Shown: positions 26,329-37,257 of the stretch, one piece after another
Layout: the number at the start of each line of letters is the position of its first letter
Numbering within the stretch: the stretch's first letter is position 1
Assembly: GCA_026929865.2 (NCBI GenBank)
Contig: CM049398.1
Coordinates: 16,777,501 to 16,841,500 of the forward strand
Reading direction: 5' to 3'
Source of the DNA: Hyperoplus lanceolatus
Taxonomy: Eukaryota; Chordata; Actinopteri; Uranoscopiformes; Ammodytidae
DNA: 64,000 nucleotides
Program-made: the position numbers and the translations under genes
Notes under the pieces: generated by a model
The model's input: the letters and a program-made list of their open reading frames with translations, nothing else
Databases searched by the model: none
What the model was told of the DNA's origin: nothing

Positions 26329-28588
26329 TGTACCGTATCCTGCCTCCCGTCCCACATCACTCTGGACGAACGCGATGACACCGATCCCCGTCGCCAGCAG
26401 ACCGTTCCTGAACCACGACAGGAATCCTGTAGAAGAAGAAGAGAACAGCTGACACGTTAACAGCCTGACCTGAGATCAGTGCAAAGAGCCAGGAGGACCA
26501 GTGACTCTGCATACATGCACATGTTCAGAGGTGGATCAAGGACCAGTACTCAAATCTTTTTCTTTAGTAAAAGCACCACTACAATCAACACGAGGAGGGA
26601 TCCCTTCCCCTTATTCCCTTCTTTTTCCTCATTGAAGGATATTTTTGGGGGAGTTTTTCCTTATCCAAATCGAGGGTCTATGGCATAGGGTACACTATGC
26701 CATACAGATTGGTAAACCCCAAGAGGTAATTTTTAATTTGTAAAATTTGGGTTATTTAAATTTAGGTATGAACTTGACAATGTCACAGTGAAAATATCCT
26801 GTCAAGAGTAATTGCCCTGTATTCAATTTTCTTTAGTAAAAATAAAAATGCATTTGCATCAAACACAACACCTTACACTTTATGCATAAAAGGCCTATTT
26901 AAAAATTACATAAATGATATTACTGGGTTATAATTATTCATGCATTAATAGTTGGTTAAGTAGTTGTTAAAGGTGAGGTTGTTTATAATACTTTACATAT
27001 CAGTTAGCTTTCATCTTCATCTTTAATATTACATCATAATGTTTTTGTTGACTATTTGTATTATTAATCTGAATGTGAAAAGAAACTAGTAACTGAGATT
27101 ATCAAATCAACGCAGTAAAGTCGAAGAATGAAAAAGAAGCAGAATATGGAAGTACTCAGGTAAAGTTTAGGTTTGTATATTAAGTACAGTAAGTGGAAAC
27201 TTGACACAATTAAGCATGGTGAAAAATGTCAGTATGCTTACTCAAAAGGTTACATGTTTGAGCATGCTGTTGGATACGGAGGAGCTCATCACAGTTGCAA
27301 CACAAATAAATTGCAGAAGAGGCAGACAAATATAGAAAGGTTGCAGCTATCGTTTAATGTTTGTATTGATGGGACATATTTTTTGTTTATAGGTTTGCAG
27401 TGCAATTTAATTTCAGAAAAATCTGTCTTTCTCTTTGTTTTGTTTAATTGGCAGTTGAAGGTTGCAGTTTCATGTCCATGGGCATGTCATTCACATTCAT
27501 GTCATCTCACACACTGTTATGACAAAAAAAAGTGGGAGTACACGGATGAAGAAGAATACGTAAAGAATATATCACAAGTCTCAATATAGTAAAAAATAAT
27601 GCTCTAGTAAGGTAACAAAGTTCAACAACTTGAAGGAGGGTGGGAGAAATTGACCAAACAATGTCCAAATGTAAATAATCATTTAATCCTCCTCCCCTGC
27701 CTTCTAAGAGACAAGTAAATACAGTTTGTACACTAATCTGAGCCACATTGTCCCCACCGATCACTGTGAGGGACAGAAAGAAACCCTATCAAGTCAAGGA
27801 AAAGTTTAACCATTTTCTCCACCACCTGTATATTATAATTTTTCATATGGGAACATAGCCTACGGCTACATTTGAACCCTGTGATCTTTGTACTCCTCCT
27901 AGCATGGGCTGGGAGCAGTGTGATTCTGATTTTAACCACGCTGGACAGACAGCCACATTCATTATTATTGGTTTCTAACTCATTGACTTATTGACATATG
28001 CTATCATTGTCTTCTATGCACACTGGGGTGTGTGTGCAAATAAGAAACACCATTGTAAACGTTCAACTTCAACTGTGAAGTTTTAAATCGATGAGTTTAA
28101 TCCAGCATTCATTTAGTCAGGTTACCTGTCTCGTGTGACTTTCTCAGCATCTGCAACATTAGAGAAGAGAGCTATTAGGAACATCCATCTCTAACTTGAT
28201 TAGTATTGTGGATTTACAGTTAGTGGTGGACACATTGTGAATCGTTTAATCTCAAATGGGGAAATTAAAGCAAAAGCAGCAGTGCCCATTTCACAGTTTG
28301 GTTAAAGAAAAACTCACTCCATGATTAACAATATATTTCCTCCCGGACTGTACCCACCAAAGCGTCCGCCTTGTCGAGGTCTGTGAGCGGGTACTGTTCC
28401 TGCTTCAGACCCCGGCTCTGGTTCTTCCCCCACGGTCCCTTCTCTCCGAGCCGCAGCCGGGCCGAGCCGTGCAGCCTCCTCAGCGGGGCTCCGGCGCAGG
28501 GAGGCCGGCAGGAAAGCTTCACCGTCCGGGCGAAGTGGGACAAGGCCGGCGGCAGCTGCCTTCTCAAGAACAAACTGAGAAATGCCAT
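23751..28588 (-). CDS. tmem160: Transmembrane protein 160, complete four-exon gene
   Basis: Minus-strand exons 28588-28358, 28150-28126, 26426-26334 and 24079-23751 join with GT/AG borders into 225 residues. The N-terminus is basic and Arg/Ser/Leu-rich (FLSLFLRRQLPPALSHFART), as in a mitochondrial presequence. Then come LTDLDKADAL-MLRKSHETGFLSW, a first hydrophobic helix (NGLLATGIGVIAFV, then QSDVGREAGYA), two more (FFILGGVCVSFGGATYLGS; LLQSAAVGSVALFWLCAVSL), and an acidic tail (IIHDDDDEGEDEDD). This matches vertebrate TMEM160 (human about 188 residues), reported as a mitochondrial membrane protein. An in-frame upstream ATG at 28616-28618 would add ten residues; I prefer 28588 because the targeting peptide starts cleanly there. 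Confidence 0.93.
24652..26243. mobile_element. Tc1/mariner-type MITE, interrupted by another transposon
   Basis: It starts CAGTGGCTTGCAAAAGTATT after a TA and ends with the reverse complement AATACTTTTGCAAGCCACTG. This is the end sequence of a very common fish Tc1 family. The internal left part (to 24796) and right part (from 26047) read as one element split by an insertion. Confidence 0.92.
24797..26046. mobile_element. TIR element of 1.25 kb nested in the Tc1 MITE
   Basis: The ends CCAGGGGCCTATTGCATAAA and TTTATGCAATAGGCCCCTGG are perfect 20-bp inverted repeats. The interior is AT-rich with no intact ORF. The superfamily and exact target duplication are not clear. Confidence 0.9.
26264..26327. 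repeat. (TG)32 repeat; CA repeat in tmem160 intron 3 at the 5' splice site
   Basis: In the tmem160 transcript this is a (CA)32 run starting 6-7 nt after the exon 3 donor (GTACAGGACACAC...). Confidence 0.97.
26334..26426 (-). CDS. tmem160: tmem160 exon 3: first membrane helix
   Basis: 93 nt (31 codons' worth) between CTGTAG-type and GTACAG borders, encoding GFLSWFRNGLLATGIGVIAF and QSDVGREAGY. Because its length is a multiple of three, skipping would leave the frame intact while deleting a membrane segment. A CA repeat begins a few bases after its donor. Confidence 0.95.
26427..28125 (-). other. tmem160: tmem160 intron 2
   Basis: AT-rich intron. Apart from a retroelement 3'-end relic at 26590-26765, no exon or structured repeat is recognised. 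Confidence 0.7.
26590..26765 (+). repeat. 3'-end relic of a fish non-LTR element
   Basis: Contains GAGTTTTTCCTTATCC, GAGGGTCTA and a GGGTTATTTAAATTTA end, a degraded copy of a common fish retroelement tail. The reverse-orientation relative is at 60893-61055. Confidence 0.65.
28126..28150 (-). CDS. tmem160: tmem160 exon 2: 25-nt microexon
   Basis: Encodes MLRKSHET plus one base, bounded by AATGTTGCAG and GTAACC. It is required to join exon 1 (phase 0) to exon 3 (phase 1), and it restores the conserved LRKxHET motif seen in other vertebrates. Confidence 0.93.
28358..28588 (-). CDS. tmem160: tmem160 exon 1: presequence
   Basis: 231 nt ending ...ADAL with donor GTGGGT. It encodes the Arg-rich targeting region and the LTDLDKADAL motif. 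An alternative start lies at 28618. Confidence 0.9.
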
Positions 28589-28671
28589 CACATCACTAGT
28601 CCCAGTTTGCAAAAACACAACACGACGTCGCGCCGCATGCCCTGTGAACTCTCAGACGGTTAACGACAAAG

Positions 28672-28679
28672 CCGGAAGT
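28672..28679 (+). promoter_or_regulatory. tmem160: ETS/GABPA-type site in the tmem160 promoter
   Basis: CCGGAAGT lies 84 bp upstream of the chosen tmem160 ATG, in a CpG-rich stretch (about 28430-28740). A CRE-like ACGTCG is nearby (28624). Such ETS sites are typical of TATA-less promoters of genes for mitochondrial proteins. Confidence 0.55.
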
Positions 28680-28699
28680 CTAACGCGAGGCTCAGGGAC

Positions 28700-29137
28700 G
28701 ACGCCGAGAAAAGGTGAGCAGGAATACTTCAGCGCCACCGTGCGGCTGATTTGAGATGGACACAGAGTGATTGTAGAAAAGCCTCATTTATATTATTCTC
28801 AAGCACAACAGACGATTTATTTCATTTATTTTTAGTGCGAATCGTTGCTTATCAGTCGACACTAACCCCTTTAACTCAAGTCAATTAATTTGCAATTGCA
28901 TATTTGTACCACATGGGGGCGCCAAAGTACAACACTATGACCGGTTCATATTTATTTAATCGCAAACAGTAGGCACTTCTGAGAATATACCCACACACAA
29001 CAGAGGGAAGGCATACATTAAAATAAATAATACAATTCGTTGTTAATAGGCCTAATTATAAATGGAGCATCATTTTGTATTTATCTTTAGGGTCTAGTAG
29101 TTATAGACTGGACATAATGAGAAAAGTAGGCACTACG

Positions 29138-29228
<91 letters not shown>

Positions 29229-29420
29229 TTATTAATATATAATGTAGCCTATGTCTAGACTTTTTGGTTGTATTCATAAATCTTTCCAGTTGCAACAATG
29301 GACGTAGGCTATTTATTTAACCACAAATGAATTACTGTAAGACAACTCAGAAAATGAAAAACGTAATTATAATCTCAGAATTTTTGGAAGGTCATCAAGC
29401 TTCAAAAGATCCAGCTGTGT
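28700..29420. other. Spacer upstream of tmem160
   Basis: AT-rich sequence with a (TA)n run at 29140-29223. No gene or exon is seen. Confidence 0.6.
29140..29223. repeat. (TA)n microsatellite
   Basis: About 40 uninterrupted TA units. Confidence 0.97.
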
Positions 29421-31445
29421 AAGTAAGTAGTAAGTAAGTAAGTAAAATATATTTATAAAAGCACACTTATAACAGTTTGCACTGACCAAAGTGCTGTACA
29501 TAGTGCATTCAGTAGGCCAACATGAAGGCAAAATAACAACAACAACAACAATAGAAAAAATAAAGATAAAAATATAAAGGACATATAACCCAGACATCCA
29601 CACACACACACACACACATAGACAGTAGTGCAGAGGCACACAAACATAGACAGTAGTGCAGAGGTCAGATAGCTAATGGGGAGGGAAAGCCAGGTTGTAC
29701 AGATGGGTTTTGAGCCTTGATTTAAAGGCATAAATGGAGGGGGCATCATGTATGTCAGGTGGCAGTTGGTTCCACAAGCGTGGAGCCGCTACTGCGAAGG
29801 CCCGGTCACCTTTTTGTTTCAGTCTGGATCGGGGGATGTGGAGAAGACCCTTATTTGAGGATCTTAGGGACCTAGGGGCTGAGTGGGGGTGTAAAAGGTC
29901 TGCTATATAAGATGGGGCCTGACCATTGAGGACTTTGAATACCATGAGAACTGTCTTAAAAATTATCTTTTGTTGTACTGGTAGCCAGTGAAGGGAAGCA
30001 AGAACGGGTGTGATGTGTTCCCACTTTTTTGACCCAGTCAACAGTCTTGCTGCTGCATTCTGAACTATTTGGAGGCGTGATATGAGGGACTGAGGGAGAC
30101 CAAGGTAGAGGGAGTTACAGTAATCCAGCCGTGACGTTATGAAAGCATGGATAACTATTTCAAGGTTGTGATATGATAGGGAGTGCTTTATTTTAAAGAT
30201 GGTTCTGAGCTGGTAGAAGCTGTTCTTCACTACGGATGAGATTTGCTTTTTAAAGCATAGCTCAGAATTAAAAAAAACGCCCAGATTTCTAGCGGATGGT
30301 TTAATGAATGAGGTTGGACTACCTAGGTCAGTGAAGATGTGTTTTTTGAATTTGGAGGGGCTAAAGATGATGACTTCTGTTTTGCTATTGTTAAGCTGGA
30401 GGAAATTATCCCCCATCCAGTCATTTATCTCCTTGAGACACTCTTGGAGCGTCTGAAGGCAGTCCCCGGATCGCAGAGATATAATTGTGAGTCGTCGGCG
30501 TAAAAGTGGAAAGACAGGTTATATTTTCTGATTATATTCCCCAGTGGGAGCATATATAAACAAAACAGGATTGGACCCAGGATGGACCCTTGGGGGACCC
30601 CACAAGACAGCGGGGCAGAGGAGGAGGAGTGCTGACCTATGGACACAGAAAAGGATCTATGGGAGAGGTAGGAGGAGAACCACTGCAGAGCTGAGCCCCT
30701 TATACCAACCCACTGATGGAGACGGGCTAGAAGAGTGGGGTGGTCGACTGTATCGAAGACAGCACTGAGGTCTAATAAGACTAAGATGGCGTTCTCACCT
30801 GTGTCTAGTGTGAGGAGTAAGTCATTAGACACTGTTAGCTGAGCCGTTTCAGTGCTGTGGCGTGCCTTAAAGCCAGACTGAAAGGGCTCCAAGACATTGG
30901 CAGAGTTGAGAAATGGCAATACTTGAGAGAGGACTGCTTTTTCAAGATTTTTTGAGATGAATGGTAGTTTCGATATTGGACGGTAGTTATTTGGGCAATT
31001 AACATCCAGGTTATGTTTTTTAAGCAACGGCTGGACAACCGCGTGCTTGAAACATGAGGGAACAGTGGCAGAGACAAGGCAATGTTTATAATGATCAGAA
31101 TGCTCGGACCGATGGTTTCAAAGGCGTCTTTGATTATCTGAGAGGGCATAGCATCATTGGGGGATGTAGAAGGTTTCATGTGCTTAATAATATCTCTCAG
31201 ATCATCAAGGGTCACTGGTGAAAATTACTCAAATATAGCTGTAACAGCTGGGGGACACGGTAAAGTGCTGGAAGCAGAGGGGTTAAAAGACAGTTTTATG
31301 TTTTCTATTTTATCAATAAAAAACCTTAAAAAAGTTTCACAAATGCCTGTGGATCTAAAACCAGATTTAAAAGAAAATGAGATTTGTTTCAGCACAGATA
31401 ACTCCTGTCTGCGCAGTTTATTATGAAATCTAGTTTCACGGATAA
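29421..31445 (-). mobile_element. L2-type LINE, 5'-truncated, disrupted reverse transcriptase
   Basis: Minus-strand frames carry an L2/CR1-clade reverse transcriptase. Visible motifs are NNYRPIS, PFQSGFKARHSTETA, LLDLSAVFDTVDH, GVPQGSILGPILF and the catalytic YADD (30491-30502), followed by the thumb and C-terminal region (RLDYCNSLYLGLP, LHWLPVQQKI). The coding sequence is split by frameshifts near 30420 and 31030 and by an in-frame TAA near 31225. The 3' end at 29421 is an AAGT-unit array, the short-repeat tail used by L2 elements. Endonuclease is absent (5' truncation near 31445). The element is not autonomous. Confidence 0.93.
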
Positions 31446-31546
31446 CAAATATGACAAATATGTCTAGTGGTACGTTACAGTATACTCTAATAATTTTGAA
31501 AACACATTTAAAAAGAGTGGAAGGGGGTGATTAAATCAACACTCAC

Positions 31547-31767
<221 letters not shown>

Positions 31768-32001
31768 AATGTCTATGTACACAGAGAACATGCCATGGTA
31801 TGTACTATGTGTTCCCACCCACTTAACATGTATGGGTGATTGTTTGTGAGGGAGAGAGCTGTGTGTCTTCAGTGATGATTAGTGGACAGCCTCTTCCTGA
31901 GGGTCTTTTGTCTTTTTCAGGCCCGCTGGGACCCATAGAGACCACGGCTGTCTCACCCAATTGTTTAATGTGAGGGGCATAGAGAGCTTCATGTGTGTCT
32001 C

Positions 32002-32008
<7 letters not shown>

Positions 32009-32071
<63 letters not shown>

Positions 32072-32172
32072 CATCAGGCTCCTATTGTGTTGCGGACAGT
32101 AGCATGAGAGCAGCCAGAGGGCCAGCTGCTCATCACATCAAAGATTTGGCTGTTTGTAAAATACCCCACTGT

Positions 32173-32264
<92 letters not shown>
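32009..32264. repeat. (TG)29 and (CA)45 in inverted arrangement
   Basis: A TG run (32009-32066) and a CA run (32176-32264) are separated by about 110 bp. Together they form a perfect inverted repeat of dinucleotides. Confidence 0.96.
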
Positions 32265-32266
<2 letters not shown>

Positions 32267-33628
32267 CAACAGTTATCCAGTTTATAATATTCTGATTATT
32301 TTTGCCATATGAAACTGAATATATTCCGAAAAGAGTCCCCCCCTTCTATGATAAACACTCACAATTTGTTTATCTTTATAATACTATGTGCATTTTAATA
32401 CTTACACAGCCAGTCATTGTGTTTTGTATATAATTTACATATCACATTTTAACAGGTGTGTTTGATTTTTCCTCAAAGTACTGAAACACATGTGAGACTG
32501 CATTTTCAATCATTTTCAAGCTGATCACTTGCAACAATAGTTTTTCTTACTGTCTTATCAACTCCAAAGGTTCAAACTTGTGTTCATTCCTGTAACTCCA
32601 GAAAGACAATTCTCCTTTCTCCTTTTTTAAAGGTCACATATTATGCTAAATGCACTTTTTAAATGTGTTCCAACATATCCATGGGTCCACAGTGTGCCAA
32701 GAGACTGCCAAAATATCAAAAAATAACAATCTCTCCTTTTCTCACTCTCCCCCTTTCTGAAACCCCTACCCCTCCCCCCCCAATATACTCCGTTCAGAAT
32801 TCTCGCGGTTTATGACGTCATAAACTGCACAGCCACATCCCCATATTTTCTTTATATGTCCATGCTTCCACCCATATTAGTAACCAGAAACGTCCACCGT
32901 ATGATAACCCCACCCCCCTAATTTCTTATTGGTCCACGGCCCCGAGATCCTCTGGAAAATTTTCCGAGCGACAGCCATGTTGCTTTCCCCGCTAAGCGAC
33001 AAGATGCCCATAGTACAGCCTGAATGTTACATACACCAACACAGGCCGTTTCTCAATTCCAAGTACACAAAGTACGGACTTGCGGACTTGGAAGTTCGAA
33101 CTTGCCAAGTCTGAACTTCCAAGTCCAGACTTCCGAGAACGGGAGCACGCACCTGCAATTGGAACGGCAGCGGACTCGATGGCGTCATCACCTCGGCTCG
33201 TTAACTGTGCTACAGAGCTGGGATGCGGTGGAGACGAGCCCTCCTCAGTTGTCTATCTCACGTCGTATGTGTTTTATTGTTATGGCTTGTTTTTAACCTT
33301 TCAATTTATCGTTTAATATTGATAAATACACTTGACTGTAATGATTGAATTATCATTTTACCACAGGGTGGAAAGTTGAAGCCCCTTAAAGCTACACACA
33401 ACATATATAACAGGCTAAAATGTATTAAAAAAACCTAGGCATGTAATAATTCATAGGCCCTTTACTGGTCAAACAAGTTAAATGTTTAATGGATTTTTTA
33501 ATTCTGATAGACTTTAACACTTCTTAGCAGACAATACATATTAAATACATAATTGCAATTGATTGTACTTAAAATAAACAAATAAGGCATATACTGGTAT
33601 ATCTATCTATCAATAGTAAATATATATA

Positions 33629-33861
33629 GCGCCGGAAAAAATTAAGAGACCAGTCCGGATTTTTCTTAAAATTTCTTATCTCTAAAATACTTATTGAAAA
33701 TGGTCTGAATGACAATACTTTAATTGTGAATTTGGAAGAAATGTTGTCAGTACTTTATAGTATAAAATCAAAATGTTCATTTTAAGCCATACATATGCCT
33801 CTTAAAAATAAAACAAGAGACACTGAACATTTGGAGTGGTCTCTTCATTTTTTTCCAGGGC
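33629..33861. mobile_element. MITE nested inside the Harbinger element
   Basis: Ends GCGCCGGAAAAAATTAAGAG and the reverse complement of GCCCTGGAAAAAAATGAAGAG-type sequence form imperfect inverted repeats flanked by TA, suggesting a Tc1/mariner-type MITE. Confidence 0.8.
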
Positions 33862-33991
33862 TATATACACACACACACACACAATAAACATAAATAATAT
33901 AAATAGTAAATAACTGAATCAACGATGTTAAAAATATATTTATTATTATTTTTAGAAGCAGTCACAGCTGTACACAAAGCTCAACACCCCT

Positions 33992-34700
33992 GTGCCTATC
34001 CTGGCTGTCTTCTTTTCTGGAGGGGGACCTGAAGCCGCCTTCAGGCTCTCCAGGGATAGCTTCGACAGGCTACCCCCATCAGCACCTCGACCTCATGGCT
34101 CCATCCACGGGCTTTCTTCCGGCCGGGCAGCAAGGCCAGCAGCGTCCCAAATTCAAGCTGGCCTGTGGTGCTTGTGCAGGGTGACGGTCCATGGCGTGGT
34201 GGAGGCCATCCTCCATCGGGTCATCCATTTCCCCAAGTCAGAGGAGATGGAGGAGGTGGGGCAGGCTTTGCTCGGCCTTCAGATCTGCTGCCGGGCTTGA
34301 TGGGTGCCATGTCAGAGTTCTGCCACCTGCAGAACAGAAGAAAAGCTACTTTAACAGGAGCTCTTCACTTCCATCATCCTGCAGGGTATCTGTGATGCTA
34401 AGAGCAAATGTATAGACCTTTACATCGGGAACCCGGGGTCGGTGCATGATGCTCTCGTGCCCGGCGTTCCCCGTTCTACAAGTAGGCCCCGTACCCACCT
34501 ACTTTTGCTGGGTGATGGAGGGTACCCTGCCTGCAGCGTCCCGTGGCCATCATTAGGCTCTACCGCCACCCATCCATGTGAATGTTGATTACCAGGTCAT
34601 ATTGAAGGCCGGTACAAAAGGCCAGAGGGCGCAACATTGTGGAGAGGTCGTTTGGGATCATCAGAACATGCTGGTGGGCATCTTCCTTAGGTCTCTGGAG
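33992..34700 (+). pseudogene. HARBI1-like Harbinger transposase, frameshifted
   Basis: Pieces in different plus-strand frames match the PIF/Harbinger DDE transposase. They are VEAILHRVIHFPKSEEMEEV, then DGCHVRVLPPAEQKKSYFN (first catalytic Asp), then DLYIGNPGSVHDA (second acidic block) and LLLGDGGYP (conserved GDxGYP motif). Frames switch near 34260 and 34400, and the region after 34560 is unreadable. It is a pseudogene; the HARBI1-like assignment rests on the order and spacing of these motifs. Confidence 0.85.
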
Positions 34701-35384
34701 ATAATAATAAGAACATGGTTTGTAAATATTCCTAGCTTTGTAAATAAATGTACATAAATGTACATATTTGTAATGACATGTTTTATTCTCCTCTGTGTAC
34801 AGTTTTTAATATTTAAATTAGCTGATTTTAACTTGCTTGGCATGTTGAGTTTAACCATGTTTGAAGTATATAAAAGACTTGATGCTGAATGAGTCAACTT
34901 TCAGCAGACATCTTCTGTTTTTATGCTAAATAAAGTAGCGATTTTCTTCTTGAAACTCTTGCCTCCTGAAGTCCATTTGTAACTGAATTTGCCACTATAC
35001 ATGTGAATGTAAAATATAAAAAACACTGTTGCTATCAAAACAATTTGCTCAAAAAACATAGCTAGTATAATAAAGTAAACATAAAAAACATAGGGTGAGG
35101 ACAGTATTTGCAATTACAAATATATTAACATATCAAGCCAATACATTTGACCAATACACGATACCATTCAAATGTAGAGCCTTAGCATTGATTTGTGAAT
35201 TCATGTGATTTCAATCACAGGGAACCCCTGCTTGGATTTGACAACAATATTATCTATTAACATGTGTCAGAAATAGGAGATAAATGCGATGGACCTTAGG
35301 TATCCCAGGTTAAGCAGTGTCCCACATTAGGGCAATTCACCATACGGTTATGAACCACAACTTTGCACCCCCAAACGGGACTAG

Positions 35385-35505
35385 CTGTCCCTGTCCCAGG
35401 GGGAAGCTAAAAGTCCCGCGGGGCAAGCTAGAAATCCCCCGGGGCAAGCTAGCTGTCCCGCGGGCTAGAAATCCCGTGGGACAGCTGGGCAAGCTAGCAG
35501 TCGGA
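35385..35505. repeat. GC-rich subterminal tandem repeat of the Harbinger element
   Basis: About five variants of a unit of about 22-25 bp containing GGGCAAGCTAG and CCCGCGGG/CCCCCGGG cores. The cores are themselves palindromic, in otherwise AT-rich surroundings. Confidence 0.85.
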
Positions 35506-36652
35506 CGTTTACGGAGCTATGTAGGATTTGACAGGTTGGAGAATTAAATTATCATCTAATAAAAACTTCAAAACAACATACCGGTATTCTGAAACAAAAA
35601 TAGTATTTATAAAATTGTAATAATTATGCTTACAGTTGTGGGTTTCTCCGCCTTGTCCGCCTCTGCCGACTGCCTCCTTGCTCTGCTACTACGCTGCGAA
35701 ATGCATTCTGGGATATCTAACGGCCCCAAGTCCGCACAAGTCACCACCGATGCATCCTCGATAGAATGGCCAGTTGAAGAACACATCAGGAACACTTCCG
35801 GGTACTTGACTTGATGCGAACTTTGAATTGGAACAGTACTTGGGCTACGGTTGATGACGTTTTACGAGAACGCAAGTACACAAGTACAGAAAAGAACGCG
35901 AATTGAGAAACGGCCACAGAATGCTTTTGCTCATACTCCACTAATGTATCTTAACCACAGCAGTCTATTAATGCCTTGTTTTTAATAACACAACGGACAG
36001 GAAGCTACTTGTGCTTTTTTTTAAACGGTGAAACTAAAATAATTTTTCTATTGGTATGTTTGACTGCCTGGTGTATAGCTATTAGCTTTGGGACAAGCAA
36101 CCAGCTTTTGCTCATAACACGCTGTTTATATTCCCCACAGCAGTCTGACAAAGCCTCGTTTTTAGCAAGACAAAGCATAGGAAGGTAATAGAGCCGAAGT
36201 CTAGCTTTGAAGCTAATTTTTTCACTGATTTTCGTGATATTTTTAGCCGTTAGCTTCCGTGCTAACCTTCAGTACAGGCACTGTGGACAGGCTACTACTA
36301 CAGGCTATGGACCTGTCGCTTCCAGAGAGGGGCGGGGGCAGCTCAAAGATTGTATATTTACGAGGGGAGCTGCAGCTCGGTTTAAAAAATAGGCCATCGT
36401 GAGATTAGCTGAACATCAGGGTATAGAGGCAAACTACAATAAATTATCTGAACGGTTTTTTCAGCAAACAACTGAAGAAAAACGTATTAGGGACCTCTAA
36501 GACCATATAATATTGACAGAAAAGTGTATTATATGTGAGCTTTAATGTGTGCCAGTAAAGTAACCTGGGATCTCTTATTTGTGTGTTTTTTATTAAATAT
36601 GTCCAAATTATTTGTTTTATCAAATTGGGGATGATAAGATTACTGTACTACA

Positions 36653-36663
36653 CCACACACACA

Positions 36664-36748
<85 letters not shown>

Positions 36749-36831
36749 TCACTGGGTGTGGTCGAGGCTTTCCAGGATGCTGTCCAGGACCATTTCCTGA
36801 TAGAGTAAAGGCCTGCGTGTGTGTGTGTGTG

Positions 36832-36898
<67 letters not shown>

Positions 36899-36917
36899 TG
36901 TGTGTGTTTGTGTGTGT
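36653..36917. repeat. (CA)46 ... (TG)50 inverted dinucleotide pair
   Basis: A CA run (36653-36744) and a TG run (36819-36917) are separated by about 74 bp, so either strand can fold into a hairpin with a stem of about 90 bp. Confidence 0.96.
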
Positions 36918-37177
36918 ATATGTAGGGGGGTGGAGGAGGATACTAACTGTGAACATGTGGCAGCATCAAGGCCCAACCTGTGTCCTAAAGAGACACTTTC
37001 AAACTGTGTTTATTTTAATACCGAGCAAGCTATTCTGCGTACTCATGCAACCCTGGGTGTATTATGCATCCAGAAATAGAAATAAAGTCAACATTAAAAC
37101 ATTGAAAATACCTATAACTTGTTTTTTGACTGTAGCAAAACCGTGGGATCAAACGATATGTTTCATGTTATCAAACT

Positions 37178-37181
<4 letters not shown>

Positions 37182-37256
<75 letters not shown>
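37182..37256. repeat. (AT)n microsatellite
   Basis: AT run of about 75 bp with one phase slip near 37236. Confidence 0.97.

Positions 37257-37257
<1 letters not shown>

Larger units (their letters stand above)
24080..26333 (-). other. tmem160: tmem160 intron 3
   Basis: Holds a Tc1-type MITE (24652-26243) split by a second TIR element (24797-26046), plus the CA/TG repeat at 26264-26327 next to the exon 3 donor. The 24080-24650 part is AT-rich with nothing recognisable. Confidence 0.8.
33044..35915 (+). mobile_element. PIF/Harbinger transposon, decayed but with transposase relic
   Basis: The termini GGCCGTTTCTCAATTC and GAATTGAGAAACGGCC are perfect 16-bp inverted repeats, flanked by ACA on both sides (33041-33043, 35916-35918), a 3-bp duplication as expected for this superfamily. 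Subterminal regions carry clustered AAGTAC/GGACTTGG motifs. It encodes a broken HARBI1-like transposase (33992-34700) and contains its own nested MITE (33629-33861). Confidence 0.88.
32628..36544. mobile_element. Outer TIR transposon containing a nested Harbinger element
   Basis: The left end TAAAGGTCACATATTATGCT and the right end (reverse complement TAAAGCTCACATATAATACA) are imperfect inverted repeats, and both continue into CACTTTT. The unit is one element of about 1.05 kb into which the 2.87-kb Harbinger element (33044-35915) inserted. Its right half includes two diverged tandem copies of a block of about 80 bp (about 35926-36010 and 36106-36187). No ORF. Confidence 0.75.

Noticed and set aside
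36207-36392. Short ORF with a hydrophobic start
   Set aside because: It lies within the right part of the outer TIR transposon and has no homologous features.
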